A stretch of DNA of 36,914 nucleotides from Micrococcales bacterium (GCA_002748415.1 PDSI01000163.1:1-36914), one strand, 5' to 3'; counted from the stretch's first letter, positions 6,921 to 14,983 are shown. The notes: generated by a model not told the origin, from the sequence alone. Numbers and translations: made by a program.

Positions 6921-7850
6921 TCAAGTCTCGGCAATTCCGGCAGCGTCCCACGGGGCCCGCAGGATCGCTGCACTGTCCTCGGGAAGCAGGTCGGCGACCA
7001 CGCTGGCGGCGATGACCCCGGCAACAGCGTTCCACACCCCGTACGCCCCGTCCTTGCCGGTGAAGCCGGCGTCCGCGAACGCCATGGTGCCGACGAGCTG
7101 GGCCGCCGCCGCTACCCGGGCCCGGCCGCTGAGGTGAATGGCCCAACTCGCGTCGTGCATCGCCGGTGCCCACTTGGCCGACTGCGATCGGAGCCGGTCC
7201 ACCGTGCCGCGCAGGTTGTGCCGCTGGCCGGCGGTGAGTGCGGCCAGCTGGCCGAGTACGGCCGCGGTCTGCTCCGGGGTGCCCTCCAGCGGGTCGACGC
7301 GCACCCCGATTCCACAGTTGGTGAACGGCTCGCTCAGGCGGCGGGCGAGTCCGTCGGGCAGCACCTCGGCGGCGTAGGCGGCCGCGATGGCGTCAACCAG
7401 GACGTCGGTGGCCAGGCCGGCGACGAAACCTTGGGCCGCCAGCGGGCAGGACTCTCCTGCCGCCTGCCTGGACGTGTGCCAGGTCCAGTCGAGGATCTCG
7501 CTGCGCACCAGCCGGTCCAGTGCGTCCAGATCGCCCAGCCGTGAGGATTCCAGTTGCTGCAGCAGAACCCGCACCCGCGCCTCTTTCGCGGCTTCCAGGT
7601 CGATCGTGCGATCACTGCGCGGGTGACCGTCGAGTGCGCCTACGGCGTTCAGCGACCGGCTCGATGCGGCGGTAACGGCCTCGTTCCAGCGCATCCGCCG
7701 GCTCGACCCCGGGTGGCCACCGGCCACCTTGGGCAGGTCTTCCGGGGTCAGGTGCAGTGCGGTCAAGACGATTTCGGCCACCCGTCGTCCCTGCTGGATC
7801 CGGACCAGATCGAATCCCAAGGTGGGCGTGCCCAGTAGCGTGTAGACCAT
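6921..7850 (-). CDS. Unrecognised protein inside the chemotaxis cluster
   Basis: Encodes 309 residues from the ATG at 7850, which has a strong GGGGAGGAG site 6 nt upstream. A longer frame to 7874 is less likely. I do not recognise the family. The sequence is Ala-rich and probably mostly helical, with no signal peptide or clear membrane segment. Distinct patches are LLGTPTLGFDLVRIQQGRR near the N-terminus, LDALDRLVRSEILDWTWHT in the middle, and GKDGAYGVWNAVAGVIAASV near the C-terminus. It lies between cheW and cheB on the same strand but is separated by gaps of 143 and 81 bp, each containing an inverted repeat. It may therefore have its own control. A motility role is inferred from position only. 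Confidence 0.8.
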   Translation of the reverse strand: MVYTLLGTPTLGFDLVRIQQGRRVAEIVLTALHLTPEDLPKVAGGHPGSSRRMRWNEAVTAASSRSLNAVGALDGHPRSDRTIDLEAAKEARVRVLLQQLESSRLGDLDALDRLVRSEILDWTWHTSRQAAGESCPLAAQGFVAGLATDVLVDAIAAAYAAEVLPDGLARRLSEPFTNCGIGVRVDPLEGTPEQTAAVLGQLAALTAGQRHNLRGTVDRLRSQSAKWAPAMHDASWAIHLSGRARVAAAAQLVGTMAFADAGFTGKDGAYGVWNAVAGVIAASVVADLLPEDSAAILRAPWDAAGIAET

Positions 7851-7876
7851 GATTGACTCCTCCCCTTGAGTCAATC
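7851..7876 (-). promoter_or_regulatory. 9-bp inverted repeat abutting the start of the unknown gene
   Basis: GATTGACTC (7851-7859) and GAGTCAATC (7868-7876) are perfect inverted copies with an 8-nt centre. On the transcript the 3' arm ends directly before the ATG at 7850. The ribosome-binding purines (GGGGAGGAG) span the loop and the first bases of the 3' arm. It could be an RNA hairpin masking the site or a dyad operator for a dimeric repressor. Confidence 0.8.
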
Positions 7877-7912
7877 ATCACAGCCAGCGACCGCAGGGGA
7901 CCATATGCGTGC

Positions 7913-7929
7913 GCCGGGTTTCCCCCGGC
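7913..7929. terminator. Weak hairpin between cheW and the unknown gene
   Basis: GCCGGG and CCCGGC form a 6-bp stem with a 5-nt loop, 65 bp after the cheW stop on the minus strand. There is no U-tract. It could mark the end of the cheAW transcript, but a 6-bp GC stem is common by chance at this base composition. Confidence 0.25.
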
Positions 7930-7993
7930 CGGGTCAACGGTTGCCCGCAGTAGTCCCGGTTTGGGTGCGCCGTCCGGGCGGGCCGGTGGGTGG

Positions 7994-8410
7994 CTACGCG
8001 GCGACCGCCTGTTCGATGTCCATCGACAACAGCAGTTCGCCGTCCAGTTTGTACGCGCCGCGGATCAGGCCGCGCACCTGGCCGGACAACGTGTCCGGTG
8101 GGGGCTCGAACTGCTCCTGATGGACGGTGACCACAGCGCCGATGGTGTCCACCAACAGCGCGATGGGCTCTCCGTCGACCCGGATCAGCACCATCATCGC
8201 GTCATCGGCGTTCTCCCGGTCAGGTAGCTGGAAGACTTCGCGCAGTTCGATGGCGGTGAGTACCTGGCCGCGCAGGTTGATCAGTCCCGCGAGCGTTTTC
8301 GGTGCCAGCGGGACCCGGGTCCTGGCCTGGCCGCGCAGCACCTCCTGCACGTCGCCGACATCCACACCGAACGTGTGCGGCCCCAAGGTGAATGTCACCA
8401 GCTGGGTCAT
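7994..8410 (-). CDS. cheW: Chemotaxis coupling protein CheW
   Basis: Encodes 138 residues. It is a single CheW domain that bridges receptors and the kinase CheA. Family landmarks are FGVDVGDVQEVLR, the AGLINLRGQVLTAIELR core, and the second lobe LLVDTIGAVVTV. The ATG at 8410 overlaps the cheA stop (ATGA), and GGAGG lies 8 nt upstream inside cheA. An in-frame start further up is inside cheA and unnecessary. The tail (GELLLSMDIEQAVAA) is complete. Confidence 0.95.
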   Translation of the reverse strand: MTQLVTFTLGPHTFGVDVGDVQEVLRGQARTRVPLAPKTLAGLINLRGQVLTAIELREVFQLPDRENADDAMMVLIRVDGEPIALLVDTIGAVVTVHQEQFEPPPDTLSGQVRGLIRGAYKLDGELLLSMDIEQAVAA

Positions 8411-10815
8411 AGCATTGCCTCCTGCGGCAGGCACTCGGAATCGTTGCGTGAGAAGAACGACGGATCGGCGGCCAGAATGGCGGCGCGTACGTCGAGGAGT
8501 TCGGTGATCTTGTCCTTGATGACGCTGGAGCCCAGCAAACCGAAATCGTCGATGTCGGAGTTGATATCGGATTCTTCTTCGACGATGTCGAGGATTTCCT
8601 CGACCACGATGGCCACACTGCGGCCACCGAAGGTGTAGACCACCATCAGCAGGTTCTCGCCCTGGGCGCCGGCAGCGCCCAGGTGCTGGTCCAGCCGTAG
8701 CAGCGGCAGGATGGCGCCGCGGTACTGGACCACCTCGCGGCTTCCGACATGTTCCACCGTTTCGATCGGGATCTGCTCCAGCCGGGTGACCATCGACAGC
8801 GGAATCGCCACCCGCCGGCCGCTGCCGATGCCGGCCAGCAGCACGCGCGTATGGTCGTCGCGATGCGTACCGGAAACCAGTTCTCCGGTAGCGGACAACT
8901 GCTCGGTGAGGTCGGAAGAGAGCACTCTCCTGGCCAGTGTCTGGATATCCAAGATCAGTGCGACGGTACCGTCACCGAGAATCGTTGCCCCGGAGTATGT
9001 TCCCAGCGACTTCAACCGGGAAGTGAGCGGCTTGACCACGATCTCTTCGGTGGACAGCACCTTGTCGATCACCAGGCCGAAACGCTTGCCCTCCGCCTGT
9101 AGCACCGCGATGAGGACTTGGCCCTCCTCGCCCTGGGCAGGCACCTGCAGCACGTCGGCCAGGTGCACGAGCGGCAGCAGCTGGCCGCGTAACCGGTACA
9201 CCGGTGCCCCGCCCACGTGCTCGATGGCGTCCGATGCCTTGTCACCGTCCAGCGACACGAGCTCCAGCAGGCTGACCTGGGGAATGGCGTAGCGGTCTGC
9301 CGCACATTCGACCGTCAACGCCGGCACGATGGCCAGCGTCAGCGGGATCCGCAGCCGGCAGGTGGTCCCCAGCCCCGGCTCGGACTCGACCTCGATGGTG
9401 CCGCCGATGTTCTCGATGTTGGTCTTGACCACGTCCATGCCCACGCCGCGGCCGGAGACATTGGTGACTGCGGCGGCGGTGGACAGCCCGGGCAGGAAGA
9501 TCAACTGGAGCAGCTCGGTGGCCTGCATGGCATCCAGCTGCGACTGGGTCTTCAGGCCTTTCTCCAGGGCCTTCGCCTTGACCTTCTGCGGATCGATGCC
9601 GCCCCCGTCGTCGCAGACCTCGACGACCACCTGGCCGCCTTCGTGGTAGGCGCGCAGGGTGACGGTTCCGATGGCGGGCTTGTCGGTGGTCGCCCGCCTG
9701 GCCGGGTCCTCGATGCCGTGGTCGACGGCGTTGCGGACCAGATGGGTCAGCGGGTCCTTGACGGCCTCGAGCAAGGTGCGGTCGAGCTCGGTTTCCTTCC
9801 CGATCATCTCCAGGCTGACCTGCTTGCCCACGTGATTGCCCAGATCACGCACCACGCGGGGGAACTTGGACCAGATGTGTCCCAGCGGCTGCATCCGCGT
9901 CTTCATGACCCCCTCCTGCAGTTCGGAGGCGATCAGGTTCAGCCGCTGGGAGGAGCGCACCAGGTCTGGGTCCTCGGTGCCGGCGGCGGCGCGGACGATC
10001 TGGTTGCGGGCCAGGACGAGCTCGCCGACCTGGCGCATCAAGGAGTCCAGCAGCTCTACATCCACCCGCACGGAGGATTCGGCAGCACTGCGCCGGTGGG
10101 CCGCCTGTGCGGCGGTCGCGTCGGCCGGCTGGGCGGCTTCGGGCCGGGCGGGCTTGCCGGGGGCCGGAGGGGAAACCGCGCTGACCTGGGCCCGGGACGC
10201 TTGCCCAGGGTCCCCGGCCTGGTGTTCGTCCGCCTTGTGTTCCGCTGCCTTGTTCTCGGTGGTGACGGGCAGGCCGGCGGCCGGTTCGGGTTCGCTGTTC
10301 GCAGCGGGGTCGCCCACCTGGCCGCGGTCTTGGGGGTTGCCGGCCGCGGTGGCGCCTGCGGTGGACGCAACGCCTTTCCCGGTGGCGGTCTGGTCCGGTG
10401 CGCCCGCACCGGGTGCCGGGACCTGGCCGCCAGCGTCCAGCACCGCCTGGATGGCCCGCACCACGTCGTCGACGTCCAGGTCTGCCTCGGCGTTGGTCTG
10501 CTCGATGGTGGCCAGCAGCTCGCGCACCGTGTCGACCATGCGCAACAGCACATCGGTGATGCCGGGGTGCATGGCGTAGACGCCGTCGCGCAGCTTGGCC
10601 AGCAGGTTCTCCCCGACGTGGGTCACCGATTCCAGCCTGTTGAACCCCAGGAAGCCGCTGGTGCCCTTGATGGTGTGGATGGTGCGGAAGATGCTGGCGA
10701 GTAGATCCCGCGACTGGGGGTCCTGCTCCAGCGCGACCAGGTCGCGGTCGAGCTGGTCCAAGTTCTCGTGGCTTTCGACCACGAACTCTTGGATGATCTC
10801 TTCCGTTTCGTCCAC
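8407..10815 (-). CDS. cheA: Chemotaxis histidine kinase CheA with two C-terminal CheW-like domains
   Basis: Encodes 802 residues, longer than the usual 650-700. Order: Hpt domain with phospho-accepting H47 (RTIHTIKGTSGF); an Ala/Pro/Glu-rich linker at about 131-248 where the CheY-binding P2 domain would normally sit; dimerisation helices (251-310, ending MKTRMQPLG); a HATPase domain with N-box LVRNAVDHGIE (359-369), G1 DDGGG (402-406) and G2 GRGVGM (455-460); a first CheW-like domain (about 495-635); and a second one (about 652-790). Start is the GTG at 10815, with AGGAGG 4 nt before it; the frame reads further up but has no family similarity. The second CheW-like domain could offer an extra contact in the receptor array. 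Confidence 0.95.
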   Translation of the reverse strand: MDETEEIIQEFVVESHENLDQLDRDLVALEQDPQSRDLLASIFRTIHTIKGTSGFLGFNRLESVTHVGENLLAKLRDGVYAMHPGITDVLLRMVDTVRELLATIEQTNAEADLDVDDVVRAIQAVLDAGGQVPAPGAGAPDQTATGKGVASTAGATAAGNPQDRGQVGDPAANSEPEPAAGLPVTTENKAAEHKADEHQAGDPGQASRAQVSAVSPPAPGKPARPEAAQPADATAAQAAHRRSAAESSVRVDVELLDSLMRQVGELVLARNQIVRAAAGTEDPDLVRSSQRLNLIASELQEGVMKTRMQPLGHIWSKFPRVVRDLGNHVGKQVSLEMIGKETELDRTLLEAVKDPLTHLVRNAVDHGIEDPARRATTDKPAIGTVTLRAYHEGGQVVVEVCDDGGGIDPQKVKAKALEKGLKTQSQLDAMQATELLQLIFLPGLSTAAAVTNVSGRGVGMDVVKTNIENIGGTIEVESEPGLGTTCRLRIPLTLAIVPALTVECAADRYAIPQVSLLELVSLDGDKASDAIEHVGGAPVYRLRGQLLPLVHLADVLQVPAQGEEGQVLIAVLQAEGKRFGLVIDKVLSTEEIVVKPLTSRLKSLGTYSGATILGDGTVALILDIQTLARRVLSSDLTEQLSATGELVSGTHRDDHTRVLLAGIGSGRRVAIPLSMVTRLEQIPIETVEHVGSREVVQYRGAILPLLRLDQHLGAAGAQGENLLMVVYTFGGRSVAIVVEEILDIVEEESDINSDIDDFGLLGSSVIKDKITELLDVRAAILAADPSFFSRNDSECLPQEAML

Positions 10816-10915
10816 GGTTCCTCCTGCGCTTGCCGTTGAACCTGCACGTGCTCTTTCGGCAGAAGTGGGTCGAAACCGAAGTACCAGGACGGGTGGTTTT
10901 CGTCCGGGTCCGTCC

Positions 10916-11251
10916 CTACATCGCCATGTCGACGAAGACCGCGGGCGCCGGCGCGCGTTCGACCGCCGCCTGCGCGGCGTGGGCGTGCTTACGGGCGGCA
11001 GCTGCGGCATCGGCCAACTGGGCGCCCACGTCGGTCTGACGCTGCAGCAGCCGTTGTGCCCGCCCCAACAGCGGATGCGGCAGCGGGCCGAGGTTTCCCG
11101 GTGCTGTCCACCGCCGCCCGAGCAGCTCGGCCGCCACGGGCATCGCGTCGTTGCGGTGCACCGCGCTCAGCAGTTCTTCGGCCTGCTGCAGATCCCATTC
11201 CATTTCGTCCAGCGCAGCCGACCACGCCGCGTTCCACTCGGGCGTCGTCAT
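10916..11251 (-). CDS. Small helical protein after fliS, possible FliT-like chaperone
   Basis: Encodes 111 residues with no family that I can name with certainty. It is almost all helical: an acidic N-terminal helix (WSAALDEMEWDLQQAEELLS), then LLGRAQRLLQRQTDVGAQLADA and an Ala-rich end. Size, charge and place directly after fliD-fliS match FliT, the chaperone that holds the cap protein FliD before export, a gene known to be poorly conserved. AGGAG is 7 nt before the ATG. It lies between fliS and cheA and is the last structural gene before the chemotaxis block. Confidence 0.6.
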   Translation of the reverse strand: MTTPEWNAAWSAALDEMEWDLQQAEELLSAVHRNDAMPVAAELLGRRWTAPGNLGPLPHPLLGRAQRLLQRQTDVGAQLADAAAAARKHAHAAQAAVERAPAPAVFVDMAM

Positions 11252-11299
11252 GGGGTGACTCCTCGGGCTGGACGGTTCGTGTTCGGCGTGCTGCGTTCG

Positions 11300-11707
11300 C
11301 TAGGCGACCGTGCTGGCCGACGCGGCCCCGGCGACCTGCATCGCGGCGGCGTGCCAGGCCTCCTGCAGCGGTTCCACCAGCGACCGGATGGTGGCGGTGC
11401 GATCCGCGTCGCAGGCCATGTTCGCCCCGATCATCTCGGTCAGCAGGAACGAGTACAGCGAGGCCAGCGCGGGCCCGCCGTCCCAGGAACCGACATTCAG
11501 CGACGCCAGCAGTTCGCTCACGATGTCCTGAGCATGGGTCAGGTGGGTGTGCCCGCCCTGCCGGTCGCCCTGCCGTTGCGCGGCTTCGGCGCGGTGCAGG
11601 TCGAGCACCAGTCGGTCGTACAGCATTGTCAGCAGGGTCGCCGGGGATGCGGTGGCGACCTGGTTGGCCACGAAGCTTGCGCGACCGGTCGCGGCGGGTC
11701 CGTACAT
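11300..11707 (-). CDS. fliS: Flagellin export chaperone FliS
   Basis: Encodes 135 residues, usual for FliS, which binds the C-terminus of flagellin in the cytoplasm and prevents early assembly. The opening Y-x6-F-style region (MYGPAATGRASFVANQVATA), the LLTMLYDRLVLDLHRAEAA helix and the LYSFLLTEMIGANMACD segment are diagnostic. It follows fliD by 23 bp. A small unknown helical gene follows 48 bp later. Confidence 0.92.
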   Translation of the reverse strand: MYGPAATGRASFVANQVATASPATLLTMLYDRLVLDLHRAEAAQRQGDRQGGHTHLTHAQDIVSELLASLNVGSWDGGPALASLYSFLLTEMIGANMACDADRTATIRSLVEPLQEAWHAAAMQVAGAASASTVA

Positions 11708-11730
11708 CGTTCGATCAGTCCTCGGGTGCG

Positions 11731-13059
11731 TCAGCTGGTGGTCGACATCTGCGGAAGGCTGGCGATCTGGCCGGCCAGCCAGCTCGCCTGGGTGTTGAGC
11801 TTGGCCATGGCCACGTCCAGCGCGGTGAACTGGGACTGCAATGCCTTGCGGCGCAGCTCCAGCCGGTCGTCCCAGGCATCTACCTGGGTGTTCATGTCCT
11901 TGACCTGCTCCTGGCGGTTCTTGACCGCGGCGGTCAGGGTGCCGTCGCTGGTGTCGCTGGCCGCCTCGGCCACCTCGGTGAGCCTGCCGGCCAGGCCGCC
12001 GATGAGCTCCTGGGCCTTGGCCGGGTCGGCCGCCAGGAGTTCGGTGAACTTCACCTCGTCGAAGGTGAACCGGCCATCGCGGTCGACGCTGACGCCGGCC
12101 TCGGCCGGGGAGACCCCGCTGCTGCTGATGGCGCCGGTGATGGCCGATGCCAGCTCCCGAACCGTGCTGTCACCGGTCAGCGGTGAGGTCTTGGTGTTCG
12201 AACCGTTGCTGCCGACGGTCGACTTCGTCTGCGCGCTGATGTCGTTCAGCGCCGCGTTGGCCGCATCGATCATGGCCCTGACGTTCTCGGTGACCGCCGC
12301 GTCGTCGCGCACGACGGACACGGTCACGTTCTCGGCCAAACCGGAGACGGTGATGTCGGTGCCAGGCACCAGATCGTGGAAGGTGCCGGAGGCCGAGCTC
12401 GCGGTCAGCCCGGAGCCGAAGTCGATCACCGCATCGCTGCCGGGGTGCTCGATCTCGGTGCCCACGGTTAGCCCGGTCACGGTGAAAGACGTGTCGGCAC
12501 CGGTCTGCTTGCTGCTCAGTTGCAGCCGGCTGGAGCCGTCGGACTGCGGAATGGACGCGGCGCTGACCCCGATGTTGGCTTTGTTGATGGCCGCGACCAC
12601 CGAGGCCACGTCGTGCCCGATCGGAGAAACCGTGGCGGTGCTGCCGTCGGCCATGGTGAACTGCAGGGTCGGCGGATTACCGGCCACGACGGGTTCCTGG
12701 TTGGCCACGGCGGCGGTGGCCACGAAGAAGGCGTCGGCCAGCGAGGTGACGCTGAACCGTAGCGAGCCGGTACCGGCCGGCGGTGTGCTGGCGGTGCTCA
12801 CGGCGTCGGAGGACGAGGTGGCGCTCACCGCGCCCCAGCCCGCGCCGGCGGTGTCTTCGCCCGGCGTGAGCTTGCCGGCCGCAGCACTCAGGGCGGCGAC
12901 CTTGCTGTTGATGCCCTGCAACGCCTTGATGCTCTGCTGTGTCCCGGCCACCTTCTGCTGCAAGAGGTGTTGCGGCCTGGCCTCGATCTGCATGAGCTGC
13001 CGGACGATCCTGGCCGTGTCCAATCCGGACCCCAGGCCGGGCAACGAGACGCCTGCCAT
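11731..13059 (-). CDS. fliD: Flagellar filament cap protein FliD
   Basis: Encodes 442 residues. FliD caps the growing filament and folds flagellin subunits into place. The N-terminal FliD domain (VSLPGLGSGLDTARIVRQLMQIE) and the C-terminal FliD_C domain are visible; the latter includes ASAITGAISSSGVSPAEAG, DRDGRFTFDEVKFTELLAAD and the final coiled segment NRQEQVKDMNTQVDAWDDRL. I chose the ATG at 13059 over the GTG at 13062, because AAGGGAGG is then 6 nt away. It comes 77 bp after fliC, beyond a strong hairpin, so its level may depend on read-through or a separate promoter. Confidence 0.94.
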   Translation of the reverse strand: MAGVSLPGLGSGLDTARIVRQLMQIEARPQHLLQQKVAGTQQSIKALQGINSKVAALSAAAGKLTPGEDTAGAGWGAVSATSSSDAVSTASTPPAGTGSLRFSVTSLADAFFVATAAVANQEPVVAGNPPTLQFTMADGSTATVSPIGHDVASVVAAINKANIGVSAASIPQSDGSSRLQLSSKQTGADTSFTVTGLTVGTEIEHPGSDAVIDFGSGLTASSASGTFHDLVPGTDITVSGLAENVTVSVVRDDAAVTENVRAMIDAANAALNDISAQTKSTVGSNGSNTKTSPLTGDSTVRELASAITGAISSSGVSPAEAGVSVDRDGRFTFDEVKFTELLAADPAKAQELIGGLAGRLTEVAEAASDTSDGTLTAAVKNRQEQVKDMNTQVDAWDDRLELRRKALQSQFTALDVAMAKLNTQASWLAGQIASLPQMSTTS

Positions 13060-13100
13060 CACGAGCCTCCCTTCATCTCATGGGCGCGTACGACCAAGAA

Positions 13101-13130
13101 GGTGGGCGGGCCGTGAACGGCCCGCCCACC
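13101..13130 (-). terminator. Intrinsic terminator-like hairpin after fliC
   Basis: GGTGGGCGGGCCGT and ACGGCCCGCCCACC are perfect complements, 14 bp with two central bases (in practice 12 bp with a 6-nt loop). On the minus strand TTCTTGG follows. It starts 6 bp after the fliC stop. It would stop most flagellin transcripts before fliD and protect the fliC message 3' end. Confidence 0.85.
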
Positions 13131-13136
13131 AGCGGG

Positions 13137-13955
13137 TCAGCCGAGCAGTCGCAGGACGCCCTGCGGTGCCTGGTTGGCCTGGGCCAGCATGGCGGTACCG
13201 GCCTGGGACAGGATCTGGTTCTTGGAGAACGAAGTCATCTCCGCGGCCATGTCGGTGTCCCGGATCCGGCTTTCGCTCGCGGTGAGGTTTTCGATGCTCA
13301 CGTTGAGAGAATTGATGGTGTGCTCCAGCCGGTTCTGCGAAGCACCCAGGTTGGCCCGTCCGGCGGACACGGTGGTGATCTCGGCGCTGACCACTGAGAT
13401 CGCCGCTGTCGCACCGGCCGCGCTGGTCACGTCGATAGCCTTCACGGCGGTGACCACCGAGGTCAGATCCACCATGTTCACATTCAGGGTGTCGCCGGCG
13501 TTGGAGCCGACCTGGAAGCCCATCTGGGTGGCCGAGCCGTCCAGCAGCTTGGTGCCGTTGAACTCGGTGCGATCCTGGATGTCGCCCAGGGCCTCACCGA
13601 GCTGGGTGATCTCGGCTTGGATGGCCTCGCGAGATTCTGCACTGTTGGAGTCGTTCGCGGCCTGCACGGACAGGTCACGCACGCGCTGCAACATGGCGTG
13701 CACTTCGGTCAGGGCGCCTTCAGCGGTCTGTACGACGCTGACGCCGTCCTGAGCGTTGCGCGCCGCCTGCTTCAAACCGCCGACCTGCGCGCGCAGGCCT
13801 TCGGAGATGGCCAGACCGGCTGCGTCGTCGGCGGCCCGGTTGATCCGGAAACCGCTGGAGAGCTTCTCCAGGTTCTTGCCGAGCGCGCCCTGGGTGTGGC
13901 TCAGGTTGCGGTAGGCGTTGAACGCGGCGACATTGTTGTTGATCTGCAGACCCAT
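13137..13955 (-). CDS. fliC: Flagellin FliC, short form
   Basis: Encodes 272 residues, close to the minimum for a flagellin. The D0/D1 helices are both present: N-terminal GLQINNNVAAFNAYRNL, KLSSGFRINRAADDAAGLAI and QDGVSVVQTAEGAL; C-terminal RANLGASQNRLEHTINSL and SKNQILSQAGTAMLAQANQ. The variable D2/D3 surface part is reduced to about 60 residues (150-210), rich in Val, Ala and Thr. AAGGAGG sits 8 nt before the ATG. It is 57 bp downstream of fliA, with a candidate sigma-28 promoter across the end of fliA. It is the only flagellin gene in the window. Confidence 0.97.
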   Translation of the reverse strand: MGLQINNNVAAFNAYRNLSHTQGALGKNLEKLSSGFRINRAADDAAGLAISEGLRAQVGGLKQAARNAQDGVSVVQTAEGALTEVHAMLQRVRDLSVQAANDSNSAESREAIQAEITQLGEALGDIQDRTEFNGTKLLDGSATQMGFQVGSNAGDTLNVNMVDLTSVVTAVKAIDVTSAAGATAAISVVSAEITTVSAGRANLGASQNRLEHTINSLNVSIENLTASESRIRDTDMAAEMTSFSKNQILSQAGTAMLAQANQAPQGVLRLLG

Positions 13956-14012
13956 GGTAATCGTCCTCCTTGGAATCGGGTCCCTACCGCCGGCCTTCCG
14001 TAGCCGGCTTAC

Positions 14013-14963
14013 CTATCCCATCGACCGGCTCGGCGAAGTCCTGAGGATCTTTCGCTGCGCCGATCGGGTGGTCTCATCGCGGTGCCTGGCCTCGATCAAC
14101 GCGGCCTGGGCGCCGAGGCCCGCTGCGGTGGCGTTGGCCGCCACGGCCGCGTAGTACTCCTGCCGGCGTCGCGCACCCGCTCCCTTGGCCGGGGCAGGCT
14201 TGCTCGGTTCGGTGTCCCCGTGGGTGACCTCCAACGCATCGTGCAGCAATCCCAGGGCTTCCGTCTTCAGCTGCGAGACACGGGATTCGGTGACGCCGAG
14301 CTCGGCGGCGATCTCGCTCACCGACCGCTGCTGGAAGAACAGGCCGGCGATCACGGCCTGGGACCGGTCCGGCAGCGCGTCGACCGCCGCGTGCAGGTAG
14401 CCGATCCGCTCCGCGTGCACCACCCGGTCACCCGGATCGGGTGCCGCGTCCGGGATGCTCTGTCCCACCGCGGCATCCAGCGCGTCCAGGCTGGTGAGGC
14501 TACGAGCGGTCTCGGCTCGTCTGCGGTCCAGTTCGGCCAGGCTGACGCCCAGGTGGGCGGACATCTCGGCTGCGGTGGGGGAGCGGCCAAGCCGTTGTGC
14601 CAGCTGCTCCTCAGCGCTGCCGAGTTCCTTGCTGCGCGCCCGCGCCCCACGGCTGGTCCAATCCGCAGAACGCAACTCGTCGAGCACGGCCCCCTTGATG
14701 CGAATGGCGGCGAACCGGTGGAACGGTACCCCGGTGTCCGGGTCGTAGGACATCGCCGCTTCGGCCAGTCCGCTCATTCCGGCAGCGGTCAGATCGTCCC
14801 GGTCGACGTGGCTCGGTAGCCTTCCATGTACTTCTGCCACAACGTATCCCACCAATGGTAGGTGGGTGCGAACCAGCGCGTCCGTGCGCGAGTCAGTAAG
14901 GTGCGCTGTCTGGGTCACATCAGATGATTCGGACCAGCTGGTGCGGACGTTGAGACGGCGCAC
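14013..14963 (-). CDS. fliA: Flagellar sigma factor FliA (sigma-28 family)
   Basis: Up to 316 residues. It directs RNA polymerase to late flagellar promoters. Region 2 is LVRTHLPLVGYVVAEVHGRL, then DRDDLTAAGMSGLAEAAMSY and the core-binding FHRFAAIRIKGAVLDELRSADW. Region 3 is SAEEQLAQRLGRSPTAAEMSAHLGVS, and the region 4 helix-turn-helix is SEIAAELGVTESRVSQL. About 65 extra residues follow region 4 (rich in Ala, Arg and Thr), longer than most FliA proteins. The start is uncertain: GTG at 14963 or GTG at 14918, neither with a good ribosome-binding site. It is divergent from flgN. No flgM anti-sigma gene is visible. Confidence 0.93.
   Translation of the reverse strand: MRRLNVRTSWSESSDVTQTAHLTDSRTDALVRTHLPLVGYVVAEVHGRLPSHVDRDDLTAAGMSGLAEAAMSYDPDTGVPFHRFAAIRIKGAVLDELRSADWTSRGARARSKELGSAEEQLAQRLGRSPTAAEMSAHLGVSLAELDRRRAETARSLTSLDALDAAVGQSIPDAAPDPGDRVVHAERIGYLHAAVDALPDRSQAVIAGLFFQQRSVSEIAAELGVTESRVSQLKTEALGLLHDALEVTHGDTEPSKPAPAKGAGARRRQEYYAAVAANATAAGLGAQAALIEARHRDETTRSAQRKILRTSPSRSMG
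14018..14045 (-). promoter_or_regulatory. Candidate sigma-28 promoter of fliC
   Basis: CTCA (14045-14042) is followed after 16 bases by GTCGATGG (14025-14018). The layout is identical to the flgN site, with one base different in the -10. The -10 covers the last codons of fliA. Transcription would begin near 14010, giving a leader of about 55 nt that contains a GCCGGC hairpin and the AAGGAGG site. Confidence 0.55.
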
Positions 14964-14983
14964 CCATCCGTGGTGGAAAACCC

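Noticed and set aside
7913..7929. cheW terminator
   Set aside because: The 6-bp GC stem without a U-tract is expected by chance at this GC content. It is kept only as a low-confidence feature.
14027..14053. Alternative fliC promoter GAAA-N15-GCCGAGCC in the enteric sigma-28 pattern
   Set aside because: Only the first five -10 bases fit. The overlapping CTCA-N16-GTCGATGG shares its layout with the flgN site and gives a better distance to the gene.
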